Shown here piece after piece: positions 8,157 through 15,891 of a stretch of DNA of 64,000 nucleotides. The DNA is from Streptomyces sp. NRRL F-5122 (GTDB lineage: Bacteria; Actinomycetota; Actinomycetes; Streptomycetales; Streptomycetaceae), in the NCBI RefSeq assembly GCF_001507435.1, contig NZ_LMWH01000081.1:62001-126000 (forward strand), written 5' to 3'. The notes below the pieces were generated by a model. That model was not told the origin of the DNA. It did not search any database and saw only the letters and a list, made by a program, of their open reading frames with translations. Within the stretch, counting starts at the first letter, position 1; every line of letters begins with the position of its first letter. The position numbers and the translations under genes were made by a program.

Positions 8157-8905
8157 GGCGTCTCGGTGAGCCACAGACGGTTTCCGTTCACTTCGGCGGC
8201 GGGCTTCTCCCAGACTTCGGCGATGGCCTCGGCCAGGTCCTCGACGTCCGTGAAGCCCGCGAACTTCGCGTTGGGGCGGTCGGCGCGCATCGCGTCGTGC
8301 ACCAGCGCCTTCACCACAAGGATCGCAGCCGCCGACGTCGGTCCCTCGGCACCCCCCGTCTTGCGGAAGGCGTCGGCCATGGCGAGCGTCCAGGCCTCGG
8401 CGGCGGCCTTGGCCGCGGCGTACGAGGCGTTGCCCGCGGTGGGCTTGGTCGCACCCGCGGCGCTGATCAGGACGTACCGGCCGCGGTCGCTGCGCTGGAG
8501 GGCGTCGAAGAAGGCGAGGGACGTGTGCTGCACGGTGCGGATGAGCAGCAGGTCCAGGAAGTCCCAGTCGTCGAGGCTGGTCTTGGTGAAGGTCTCGCTG
8601 CCGCGCCAGCCTCCGACGAGGTGCACGAGCCCGTCCACGTGCCCGAAGTCCTTCTCGATGTGGGAGGCCCAGTCACGGGTGGACTTCAGATCGAGCAGGT
8701 CGACCGTGTCCCCGATGACGGTGGCGCCGCCGTGCGCGTAGCGGGCCGCATCCACCGCTTCCGCGAGGCGCTCGGGGTCGTTGTCCGAACCCACCACGGT
8801 CGCGCCCGCCTCGGCCAGCCGCTGCAGCGCCGCCCGGCCGGCGGGTCCGCCCGCGCCCGCCACCGCGATCACCGCGCCGCTCAGTGCCCCGTTGCCGTTC
8901 CGCAT
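8153..8905 (-). CDS. SDR family NAD(P)-dependent oxidoreductase
   Basis: This 250-residue short-chain dehydrogenase has the Rossmann glycine motif VAGAGGPAGRAAL near the N-terminus, an NN-type segment in GLVHLVGGW, and the catalytic pair Ser (LISAAGA) and YAAAK. The substrate cannot be told. The ATG at 8905 is preceded by GGGAGG and is preferred. A GTG at 8965 overlaps the DUF6421 stop as GTGA and would add 20 low-complexity residues, so coupling from that codon is an alternative. The stop overlaps the aldolase GTG by 4 nt, tying the two enzymes together. Confidence 0.87.
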   Translation of the reverse strand: MRNGNGALSGAVIAVAGAGGPAGRAALQRLAEAGATVVGSDNDPERLAEAVDAARYAHGGATVIGDTVDLLDLKSTRDWASHIEKDFGHVDGLVHLVGGWRGSETFTKTSLDDWDFLDLLLIRTVQHTSLAFFDALQRSDRGRYVLISAAGATKPTAGNASYAAAKAAAEAWTLAMADAFRKTGGAEGPTSAAAILVVKALVHDAMRADRPNAKFAGFTDVEDLAEAIAEVWEKPAAEVNGNRLWLTETP

Positions 8906-8961
8906 GATCCTCGCCTCCCGAGCAGCGTCCGCTGCATCACCCGTACGCACTGCGCGAGCGC

Positions 8962-10359
8962 TCACGCGGCTGCCTGCTCGGCGGCGTCCGCGGTGATGCC
9001 CTTGGTGGAGGCGATCACATTCTTCAGCTTCTTCTGGAGCGCCTCATAGAACATGCTCAGCGGAAACTCGTCCGGAAGCACGTCGTCCACGAGCTTACGC
9101 GGCGGCAGGGTGAGGTCGAGGGCATCCGGGCCCTTGGCCCAGCGGGAACCGGGGTGCGGGGCGAGGTAGGTGGAGACCAGCTCGTACGCCTTGAACCAGT
9201 GGACCAGCTTGGGGCGGTCGATGCCCTCGCGGTACAGCGTCTCGATCTCGGTGCACAGCTGGTTGGTGACCTGCGGGGCGCGCTGCCAGTCTACGGACAG
9301 CCTGTTGTCGGTCCAGCGGACGACATCGTGCTTGTGCAGGTAGGCGAAGAGCAGCTGGCCGCCGAGGCCGTCGTAGTTGCGTACGCGCTCGCCGGTGACC
9401 GGGAAGCGGAACATACGGTCGAAGAGCACCGCGTACTGCACGTCGCGACCCTGCGGGAAGCCGTCGCCCTCCAGCTTCACCGCCTCCTTGAAGGCCGTGA
9501 GGTCGCAGCGCAGTTCCTCGAGGCCGTACATCCAGAACGGCTGGCGCTGCTTGATCATGAACGGGTCGAACGGCAGGTCACCGTGGCTGTGGGTGCGGTC
9601 GTGCACCATGTCCCAGAGCACGAACGCCTGCTGGCAGCGGTCCTGGTCGTGCACCATCGCCGCGATGTCCTCCGGCAGCTCGAGACCGAGAAGGTCCACG
9701 GCGGCCGCGGTGACCCGGCGGAAGCGGGCGGCCTCGCGGTCGCAGAAGATGCCGCCCCAGGAGAAGCGCTCGGGCGCCTCGCGCACGGCGATGGTCTCGG
9801 GGAAGAGGACGGCCGAGTTGGTGTCGTAGCCCGCCGTGAAGTCCTCGAAGGTGATGCCGCAGAACAGCGGGTTGTCGTACCGGGTGGCCTCCAGATCGGC
9901 GAGCCACTCGGGCCAGACCATGCGCAGTACGACCGCCTCGAGATTGCGGTCGGGGTTGCCGTTCTGCGTGTACATCGGGAAGACGACCAGGTGCTGCAGA
10001 CCGTCCCGGCGGTCCGCGGCGGGCTGGAAGGCCAGCAGCGAGTCCAGGAAGTCGGGCACCGGGAAGCCCTCCTCGGCCCACCGGCGCAGGTCCTTCACGA
10101 GCGCCTCGTGGTAGGCGGAGTCGTGCGGCAGCAGCGGGGAGAGCTCCGCGACGGCGTCGGCCACCCGGCCCACGACGCGCTCGGCCTCCGTGACGGTCGG
10201 CGCGCCGTCCGCCTCGAAGTCGATCGAGCCGTCCTTGGACTGCCATGGCCGAATCTGTTCCACGGCACCCTTGAGCACGGGCCAAGCCGGGTGATCCACC
10301 ACCCTGCTCACCGGAGCGACCTGCCCCTCCGGACCCACCTGCACAAGAATTTCCGTCAT
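8962..10359 (-). CDS. DUF6421 family protein
   Basis: This 465-residue protein matches the actinobacterial DUF6421 family from recall. It has no known activity. Conserved-looking stretches include FVLWDMVHDRTHSHGDLPFD and FWMYGLEELRCDL, which together concentrate His, Asp and Glu and could form a metal site. No signal peptide or membrane segment is visible. The ATG at 10359 has GGAGG seven bases upstream. It heads a three-gene operon with an SDR enzyme and a threonine aldolase-like enzyme, which hints at a metabolic role. That role is inference only. Confidence 0.8.
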   Translation of the reverse strand: MTEILVQVGPEGQVAPVSRVVDHPAWPVLKGAVEQIRPWQSKDGSIDFEADGAPTVTEAERVVGRVADAVAELSPLLPHDSAYHEALVKDLRRWAEEGFPVPDFLDSLLAFQPAADRRDGLQHLVVFPMYTQNGNPDRNLEAVVLRMVWPEWLADLEATRYDNPLFCGITFEDFTAGYDTNSAVLFPETIAVREAPERFSWGGIFCDREAARFRRVTAAAVDLLGLELPEDIAAMVHDQDRCQQAFVLWDMVHDRTHSHGDLPFDPFMIKQRQPFWMYGLEELRCDLTAFKEAVKLEGDGFPQGRDVQYAVLFDRMFRFPVTGERVRNYDGLGGQLLFAYLHKHDVVRWTDNRLSVDWQRAPQVTNQLCTEIETLYREGIDRPKLVHWFKAYELVSTYLAPHPGSRWAKGPDALDLTLPPRKLVDDVLPDEFPLSMFYEALQKKLKNVIASTKGITADAAEQAAA

Positions 10360-10394
10360 GACCCGACCTCCACGGGAGAACCTCGCGTAAGGAC

Positions 10395-10424
10395 ACCGTA
10401 TGCGTACAAGCTTTCTCCCAGCAA
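10395..10424 (-). promoter_or_regulatory. Candidate vegetative promoter for the DUF6421 operon
   Basis: On the minus strand TTGCTG (10424-10419) and TACGGT (10400-10395) are separated by 18 nt, a fair match to the HrdB-type TTGACN-17/18-TANNNT pattern, about 36 nt before the ATG at 10359. Confidence 0.45.
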
Positions 10425-10780
10425 GTAGACGATCGGGAAATTATCCTGCCCTCCCCCCGACTTCACCGCGCTTTTTCCTGTCGGCCATGCCGAGGACGAC
10501 GAGTTCGCCGTATGCTGCGAGGCCCGGACGAGCGCGGCCCGGGCCCGCCCCGCCGTGGCGGCGACACACCCCGTCAGGCCGGCCAGGTCCGACGGCCGTC
10601 GCGGAGCGGTACGAAAGCGAGGGCGACAACCGGCCACACACGGTCGGCGGCGCAGGCGTCAACACAGGCGTGACGCGCCCACCCAGGGGTGACACATGGT
10701 CGCCGGTTCGCTCAGGATTCACGCCGTGCTCGGCACCCATTGGCCCGCGTACGAGCGGGTTCACCTCGGACCCGGGCCAC
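10425..10780. other. Intergenic stretch without a recognisable gene
   Basis: Between the DUF6421 promoter and the leader of the phosphodiesterase gene I find no coding signal, no strong hairpin and no repeat. Frames open here have no start with a ribosome site and no family resemblance. Confidence 0.6.
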
Positions 10781-10855
10781 TAGGCTGCCGCCGTGCCACG
10801 CCGGTCACGGGAACGCCGTGTGGCAACCGAGCCGCCGTCGACGGAAGCGAGTTGA
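10781..10855 (+). CDS. Possible leaderless 20-codon mini-ORF upstream of the glycerophosphodiesterase
   Basis: TAGGCT at 10781-10786 lies 6 nt before a GTG at 10793. The GTG opens a short frame, MPRRSRERRVATEPPSTEAS, that stops at 10853-10855, only 3 nt before the TTG start of the next gene and in the same frame. The same nonamer CACTAGGCT precedes the leaderless VOC gene at 12193. The arrangement suggests a translated leader that feeds ribosomes to the weak TTG start. It could also be chance, since 20 codons carry little evidence. Confidence 0.35.
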
Positions 10856-10858
10856 ACC

Positions 10859-11542
10859 TTGAACTTCCTCACCATCGGTCACCGCGGAGTCATGGGTGTC
10901 GAGCCCGAGAACACCCTCAGGTCCTTCCTCGCCGCCGAGCGCGCGGGCCTGGACCTGATCGAACTCGATCTGCATCTGAGCAAGGACGGCGCTCTCGTGG
11001 TCATGCACGACGCCGAAGTGGACCGAACAACCGACGGCTCGGGTGCGATCACCGAGAAGACCCTCGCGGAACTGCGCGCACTCGACGCCGGTCGCGGGGA
11101 GCGCGTCCCGGTCTTCGAGGAGGTCCTCGACGCCGTCAGGACACCGCTCCAGGCGGAGATCAAGGACGTCGCGGCCGCACGGGCGCTGGCCGAGGTGATG
11201 CACCGCCGGGACCTCGTCGGCCGGGTCGAGGTGTCGTCGTTCCACGACGAGGCGGTCGCCGAGATCGCCCGGCTCGTACCCGGCGTGCGCACCGCGTTGA
11301 TCGCCAGCCGCTACGGGACCGACGTCGTGGAGCGCGCCGTCGAGGCCGGCGCCGCCACGGTCTGCCTCAACATCCGCCGCCTGACCCTCGAGGTCGTCGA
11401 GCACGCCCGCAAGGCCGACCTGAAGATCATCGCCTGGGTCGTGAACACGCTGGACCACCTGCGTCTGGTCCGCGCCCTCGAACTGGACGGCGCCACGACC
11501 GACTACCCGGAGATCAAGCGGACCGGCCGGTTCACCGCGTGA
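10859..11542 (+). CDS. Glycerophosphodiester phosphodiesterase
   Basis: This 227-residue GDPD domain protein has IGHRGVMGVEPENT (active-site His and metal-binding Glu), ELDLHLSKDGALVVMHDAEV (Glu, Asp and His ligands) and the usual terminal VNTLDHLRLV and ATTDYPEI. It hydrolyses glycerophosphodiesters to glycerol-3-phosphate and an alcohol. No signal peptide is present, so it is probably cytoplasmic. The start is an unusual TTG at 10859 with only a distant GGAAG. A possible leaderless mini-ORF ends 3 nt before it. It converges with the GNAT gene. Confidence 0.92.
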   Translation: MNFLTIGHRGVMGVEPENTLRSFLAAERAGLDLIELDLHLSKDGALVVMHDAEVDRTTDGSGAITEKTLAELRALDAGRGERVPVFEEVLDAVRTPLQAEIKDVAAARALAEVMHRRDLVGRVEVSSFHDEAVAEIARLVPGVRTALIASRYGTDVVERAVEAGAATVCLNIRRLTLEVVEHARKADLKIIAWVVNTLDHLRLVRALELDGATTDYPEIKRTGRFTA

Positions 11543-11572
11543 GCGTCACCCGGCCGGGCCCCGATCCCGGAG

Positions 11573-12121
11573 TCAGACCAGTGGCTTGACCAGCAGCTCG
11601 AACTGCAGGTCGTCGCGCTGCGGAACACCGAAGCGCTCGTCGCCGTACGGGAAGGGGCTCATCTGTCCCGTACGGCGGTAGCCGCGGCGCTCGTACCAGG
11701 CGATGAGGTCCTCGCGGACGGAGATCACCGTCATCTGCATCTGCGTGACGCCCCAGTCCGCGCGCGCCGCCCGCTCGGCCTCGGCGATGATCACCTTGCC
11801 CAGGCCCGCGCCCTGGAGCGCGGGGCTGACCGCGAACATGCCGAAGTAGGCGCTGTCGCCACGGTGTTCGAGCTGGCAGCAGGCGACGACCGCGCCGTCG
11901 CGCTCCACGGTGAGCAGCCGGCTGTCGGGCGATTTGACGACCTCGAGCACGCCCTCGGGATCGGTGCGCTGCCCTTCCAGGATGTCCGCCTCGGTGGTCC
12001 AGCCGGCCCGGCTCGAGTCACCGCGGTAGGCCGACTCGATCAGCGCGACCAGCGTGTCGACGTCCGCGTCGGTGGCGTCGCGGAAGGTCAGGCCGGTGGT
12101 GGCGAGGGCGGCGCTGTCCAT
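11573..12121 (-). CDS. GNAT family N-acetyltransferase
   Basis: This 182-residue GNAT-fold protein has the acetyl-CoA pyrophosphate loop in FAVSPALQGAGLGKVIIAEA and the fourth-motif segment LIAWYERRGYRRTGQMSPFP. It transfers an acetyl group to an unknown amine. The ATG at 12121 has GGAGAG five bases before it and is favoured over the upstream ATG at 12178. It is divergent from the VOC gene with 71 nt between. Confidence 0.9.
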   Translation of the reverse strand: MDSAALATTGLTFRDATDADVDTLVALIESAYRGDSSRAGWTTEADILEGQRTDPEGVLEVVKSPDSRLLTVERDGAVVACCQLEHRGDSAYFGMFAVSPALQGAGLGKVIIAEAERAARADWGVTQMQMTVISVREDLIAWYERRGYRRTGQMSPFPYGDERFGVPQRDDLQFELLVKPLV

Positions 12122-12178
12122 GGCTGTCTCTCCGAATCGGTGGCGCGGCGTGGGCATCGACGAGGGTAGCCCTCCCAC

Positions 12179-12184
12179 TAGGCT
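12179..12184 (+). promoter_or_regulatory. Leaderless -10 box for the VOC gene
   Basis: TAGGCT lies 8 nt before the ATG at 12193, so transcription should begin at or next to the start codon. No Shine-Dalgarno precedes that ATG. Confidence 0.55.
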
Positions 12185-12192
12185 CCCGTTGC

Positions 12193-12585
12193 ATGGTCCA
12201 CGTTCTGAGCAGCCGCACGCTCCTGCGCCCGACCGATCCGGACCGCACCCGTACCTTCTACGGCGAGAAACTCGGGCTCACGGTGTACCGGGAGTTCGGC
12301 ACGGGCCCGGAGCGCGGGGTCGTCTACTTCCTCGGCGGAGGCTTTCTGGAGGTGGCGGGGCGCAGCGAGGTCCCGCCCTCCCCGGCACTGAAACTCTGGT
12401 TGCAGGTGCCGGACGTGGCGGCCGCGCACCGGGAGCTGGCGGACGCCGGGGTCGGCATCGTACGGCCGCCCGTCAGGGAGCCGTGGGGCCTGGTCGAGAT
12501 GTGGATCGAGGACCCGGACGGCACGGAGATCGTGCTCGTGGAGGTCCCGGCCGATCACCCCTTGCGGTACCGCCCGGGGATCTGA
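12193..12585 (+). CDS. VOC family (glyoxalase/dioxygenase fold) protein
   Basis: This 130-residue protein has the paired beta-alpha-beta-beta-beta modules of the vicinal oxygen chelate superfamily. It starts SSRTLLRPTDPDRTRTFYGEKLGLTV and ends MWIEDPDGTEIVLVEVP, where the final Glu is the usual metal ligand. Members include glyoxalases, dioxygenases and antibiotic-binding proteins, and nothing here decides between them. The gene appears leaderless. It converges with the MarR gene, with about 150 nt of featureless DNA between. Confidence 0.85.
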   Translation: MVHVLSSRTLLRPTDPDRTRTFYGEKLGLTVYREFGTGPERGVVYFLGGGFLEVAGRSEVPPSPALKLWLQVPDVAAAHRELADAGVGIVRPPVREPWGLVEMWIEDPDGTEIVLVEVPADHPLRYRPGI

Positions 12586-12734
12586 CGCCGACCGGCGGGG
12601 CGCGGGCACCGGCCGCCGGCACGACCGCGGACCGGGAGACGACCGGGCAGGAGGACCCGAACGCCGGCATCCACGCGGCGGAACAGCGAGGGCTGAGCGC
12701 TGAGCACACCGGTGGGCCGCGGTCGCCGGAACGG

Positions 12735-13370
12735 TCAGCTCCGCGACGCGCCCAGCCGGCCCTCCAACTGGACCAGCAGTTCCCCGAGCAGCGCCGCCAG
12801 TGTGCGCTGTCCCCCGTCGTCGAGACCGGACAGGACGGTTCTCTCGTACGAGAGTTGCTCGGGCAGGACCTCGTCCACGAGGTCGCGGCCGGCGTCGGTG
12901 AGGCGGACGTGGGCGACCCGGCGGTCCCTGTCGTCGCCACGGCGCTCGACCAGACCGCGGTCGGTCAGCTGCTTCAGGCGCTTGGTGACGGCGGCCCCGG
13001 AGGAGAAGGTCTCGCGGGCGAGTTCGCCGGGTGTCAGTTCGTGCCCCGTGCGCCGCAGTGTGCCGAGGACGTCGAACTCCGGTCGGGTGAGCCCGGCACG
13101 GCGCAGTGGCGCGTCCTCCGCCTGCTGCAGCAGGGCGGCGCAGCGGTTGATACGGCCGATGATCTCCATCGGCCCGGTGTCGATGTCGGGGCGGACGAGG
13201 TGCCACTGACGCACCACGGCGGCGACGATGTCGTCCCCCTGCCCGGCCGCGCCACTGCCCACGGCCCGCACGTCCCTCCCGGTGCCGCCGCGGTCGTCCG
13301 CGCCGTCGTCCGTGTCCCTCCGTCCGACCGCACGGTTCCCAGAGGCCGCCCGTCCGTTCGCCGCCGTCAT
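12735..13370 (-). CDS. MarR family transcriptional regulator
   Basis: This 211-residue protein has a 40-residue polar extension followed by a MarR winged helix: LTRPEFDVLGTLRRTG, LTPGELARETFSSGAAVTKR and the wing GLVERRGDDRDRRVAHVRLT. It dimerises and usually represses an adjacent exporter or detoxification gene in response to small aromatic or phenolic ligands. Its ATG at 13370 overlaps the FUSC gene stop by 4 nt (ATGA), so it is translated with the exporter and probably regulates it. The likely operator is the AT-rich region around 15008-15040. Confidence 0.9.
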   Translation of the reverse strand: MTAANGRAASGNRAVGRRDTDDGADDRGGTGRDVRAVGSGAAGQGDDIVAAVVRQWHLVRPDIDTGPMEIIGRINRCAALLQQAEDAPLRRAGLTRPEFDVLGTLRRTGHELTPGELARETFSSGAAVTKRLKQLTDRGLVERRGDDRDRRVAHVRLTDAGRDLVDEVLPEQLSYERTVLSGLDDGGQRTLAALLGELLVQLEGRLGASRS

Positions 13371-15007
13371 ACCCGTGAGCCTTCCGAGATGTGCAGTCCC
13401 TGGCGTCGTACCGCCGCTGCGAGCGTACGGTGTCCGGCCCGCTCCGCCCGCAGCACCCGTTCCTCCGGCAGTGCGCGCTGCCACCATTCGCCCGCAGCGG
13501 CGTCGGCCGCGGCGCGCAGGTCCGTCACGGCGGAGGCGAGTTCTCTGCGCGCGGATTCCAGGGCGCGCGGCTCCGGGTGCTCCGCGGCCATCACACCGGA
13601 CGCAACGCCACGGGCCCGCTCCACGGCGGCGAGGGCGTGTTCGATACGGTCGCCGGCACGCCTGTTGGTGACGGCGATCGCGGCGACGAAACCGACCAGC
13701 GCCCCGATGAGGGTGTCCAGGACGCGGTCCGCCATGAGGCCGCCGGGCTCCTGGTACCGGGCGAACTCGCTGATCAACAGGGCCATCGGGGTGACACAGA
13801 CGCTGCCGAGCCAGTAGTTGCGCCCGATCAGCGCCTCGGCTCCGAAGTTGAGGGCGAGACAGCAGACCACGAGGGCGAACCGACCGGCGTGGGCGACCGG
13901 GGCGACGGCCGCGAAGACCACGACACCGGCGAGGTTGCCGACGATCCGCTGGACACCGCGGCGCCAGGTGAGCGTGACGTTGGCCTGATAGATCGAGGCG
14001 GCGGTGACCAGCGCCCAGTACGGACGGCCGACGCCGAGCGCGAGCGAGACGTATCCGGCGAGGGCGCAGCCGAGCGCGGTGCGCAGGGCGAGGGGAGCGA
14101 GCGGTCCGAGCGTCTGGCGCCACGGGCGCCGCGGGTGGTCGAGTTCGGCCTCGACGCCGAGGGGCCGGTCGGCCGTCCCACCCGAGTCGGCCGGCCGGGG
14201 CAGCGGGCCGGTGCCCCTCAGGGCGCGGGCCCAGACGCGCAGCCGCTCCGGCTCGGTGTCGTCGGGCGCCGCCATCGCGACCTCGGCCCGCACGACAAGT
14301 CGTTCGAGAGGGCGCCGGGCCGCGGAGCGGGCACCGGTGGACAGCAGTGACTGCCACGCGTTGTGCACCGCCGCCGCGGCACCGGCCCGTGCCGGCGCCT
14401 CCCCGCTCTCGGCGAAGGCGGCGGCCGCGTTCAGCGCCTGGGCGACGGCACGGCGCTCGGGGCCGTGCGGACGCAGCAGCCCGGGGGCCATGCCCACGAT
14501 CCAGGACCAGCCGCCCGCCGCGGCGGCGAGGGCGACGTGGGCAGGGACCTGACCGGGGGACTGCGGGGCGAACAGGGACGCGGAGGTGATGAAGGCGAAG
14601 ATCACATTGCCCGGCGGGCCGATGCGCGTCGCGTCGCAGAGCGCCTTCTGCAAGGCCGCGAGCAGCGCCCCCACGGTCACCAGCACCACCGCGTTCGCGG
14701 TCAGCGAGGCGGCCGTCAGGGCCACGGCGAGGCCGCCGACCATGCCGAGGACGACCAGCGCGAGCACCCGGGCGCGGGCCGCGTAGGGGCGGTTGTGTGC
14801 GTAGAGGGCGCACAGGGATCCGGCCATCGTGTAGACGGCCAGGTCGAGCCGGCCGACGGCGAGCAGCGTGAGATTCGGCGGGGCGACCGCGGCCACCACG
14901 CTCAGTGCGGGCTTGAACCAGATGTCCGAGGGTCTGCCGAGGCGCAGGATCCCGGCGAGAGGCAGGGGGTGCACTCGGGAGGTGGTTCTGGGGATCTCGC
15001 TGCTCAT
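13367..15007 (-). CDS. FUSC family membrane protein (putative aromatic acid exporter)
   Basis: This 546-residue protein has two clusters of hydrophobic helices (about residues 20-180 and 320-440) separated by a polar cytoplasmic region, as in fusaric acid resistance and AaeB-like exporters. The second half shows the FUSC signature TWRRGVQRIVGNLAGVV and the YWLGSVCVTPMALL stretch. It probably exports aromatic carboxylic acids. The ATG at 15007 lacks a good ribosome site; a second in-frame-independent ATG lies 4 nt upstream in another frame. The stop overlaps the MarR start. Confidence 0.87.
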   Translation of the reverse strand: MSSEIPRTTSRVHPLPLAGILRLGRPSDIWFKPALSVVAAVAPPNLTLLAVGRLDLAVYTMAGSLCALYAHNRPYAARARVLALVVLGMVGGLAVALTAASLTANAVVLVTVGALLAALQKALCDATRIGPPGNVIFAFITSASLFAPQSPGQVPAHVALAAAAGGWSWIVGMAPGLLRPHGPERRAVAQALNAAAAFAESGEAPARAGAAAAVHNAWQSLLSTGARSAARRPLERLVVRAEVAMAAPDDTEPERLRVWARALRGTGPLPRPADSGGTADRPLGVEAELDHPRRPWRQTLGPLAPLALRTALGCALAGYVSLALGVGRPYWALVTAASIYQANVTLTWRRGVQRIVGNLAGVVVFAAVAPVAHAGRFALVVCCLALNFGAEALIGRNYWLGSVCVTPMALLISEFARYQEPGGLMADRVLDTLIGALVGFVAAIAVTNRRAGDRIEHALAAVERARGVASGVMAAEHPEPRALESARRELASAVTDLRAAADAAAGEWWQRALPEERVLRAERAGHRTLAAAVRRQGLHISEGSRV

Positions 15008-15041
15008 CCATAAAGCTTAGCAGGTGTTTTACTCGTGAAAT
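15008..15041 (-). promoter_or_regulatory. AT-rich candidate promoter/operator of the FUSC-marR operon
   Basis: Within very GC-rich surroundings, the 34 bases before the FUSC start are about 60% A+T. They include TAAGCT immediately before the start codon and GTAAAACACC. This is where a MarR-type repressor and the promoter would be expected. I see no perfect palindrome. Confidence 0.35.
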
Positions 15042-15174
15042 ATCTGGACGATGCGGCTCCGGCCCACTGGGGCTTTCGCGCGCTCCCCCTCGTACCCCTG
15101 TGCGCTCGCTTGCGCACCGTCGGTGAAGGGCATGCCCCCTGCGACCGTCCGAGACGTCGAGCAGGAGGTGCGCC

Positions 15175-15729
15175 GTGCACGGACCGGCTTCGCCCGGCTG
15201 GCTGCTCGTCGCGCTGTGTGCGGCGACCGGGGCCTACTGTCTGCTGCGCATGCGCAGCTCCGTCGAGGAACAGCGCCGTGCCGCGGGCGGCGAGGCGCTG
15301 ATGGGGTTCGGGATGGCGGTGATGGCCGTACCCGCGGCGGTCGTCGCGCCACCCCGCTGGGCTTGGACGGCCTATCTGGTGGTCTTCGCGGGCGCTGCCG
15401 TGCGGGCGCTGTGGACGGCCCGCAGGAGCACTCACCATCTGCACCATCTGGTGGGCGCGTTCGCGATGGTCTACATGGCGGCGGCGATGACCGCCTCTCC
15501 CGGGCACCACATGCACGCCGGTCACGGAGGTCTTGCGCCGCTCACCGGCGTGCTCCTGCTCTATTTCGCGGGGTACGTGCTGTGGTCCGGGGTGCGGCTC
15601 GTACCGGTCACCACCGTGGCCGCCGCCGCGGGTGCGCGGACCGTCGGCTGGGGAGACCGGCCGGAGTTGGCGCGCGTATGCCGGCTGTCCATGGCCCTCG
15701 CCATGGTGGCGATGCTCCTCACGCTCTGA
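15175..15729 (+). CDS. DUF5134 family membrane protein, histidine/methionine-rich
   Basis: This 184-residue protein has about five hydrophobic segments and matches the actinobacterial DUF5134 family. Residues 86-121 hold eight histidines and several methionines (THHLHHLVGAF and GHHMHAGHGG), resembling copper or other soft-metal binding membrane proteins. That is an inference. The start is GTG at 15175 with a full AGGAGG six bases before it. It is followed by a perfect 28-bp palindrome and then by an M56 peptidase gene on the same strand. Confidence 0.82.
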   Translation: MHGPASPGWLLVALCAATGAYCLLRMRSSVEEQRRAAGGEALMGFGMAVMAVPAAVVAPPRWAWTAYLVVFAGAAVRALWTARRSTHHLHHLVGAFAMVYMAAAMTASPGHHMHAGHGGLAPLTGVLLLYFAGYVLWSGVRLVPVTTVAAAAGARTVGWGDRPELARVCRLSMALAMVAMLLTL

Positions 15730-15732
15730 CCC

Positions 15733-15760
15733 CCGGCGCGGTCGCATGCGACCGCGCCGG
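15733..15760. terminator. Perfect 28-bp palindrome, probable terminator
   Basis: Two 14-base arms (CCGGCGCGGTCGCA and its exact complement) abut with no spacer just after the DUF5134 stop. As RNA this forms a stem of at least 12 bp with a minimal loop. There is no U-tract. Confidence 0.7.
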
Positions 15761-15813
15761 ACGGCTCCATCGTGCTCCGTGGCGGGTACCGCCGCCGGCG
15801 CCCCGGCCGCCCT

Positions 15814-15845
15814 GCGGCAAACCGTGGCGTGCGTCACTTTGCCGC
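15814..15845. repeat. Inverted repeat upstream of the M56 peptidase gene
   Basis: GCGGCAAA (15814-15821) and TTTGCCGC (15838-15845) form an exact 8-bp inverted repeat with a 16-nt spacer. It is centred about 60 nt before the peptidase ATG and is a candidate regulator site. Confidence 0.4.
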
Positions 15846-15891
15846 GGCAGTACGTATCCCGTCGCGACACCCGGCTCATAGGCTTCGGCCC

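Noticed and set aside
12735..15011. 758-codon frame that would fuse the MarR regulator to an upstream region
   Set aside because: Upstream of 13370 it is an out-of-frame reading of the FUSC gene. The MarR start with ATGA overlap explains the data.
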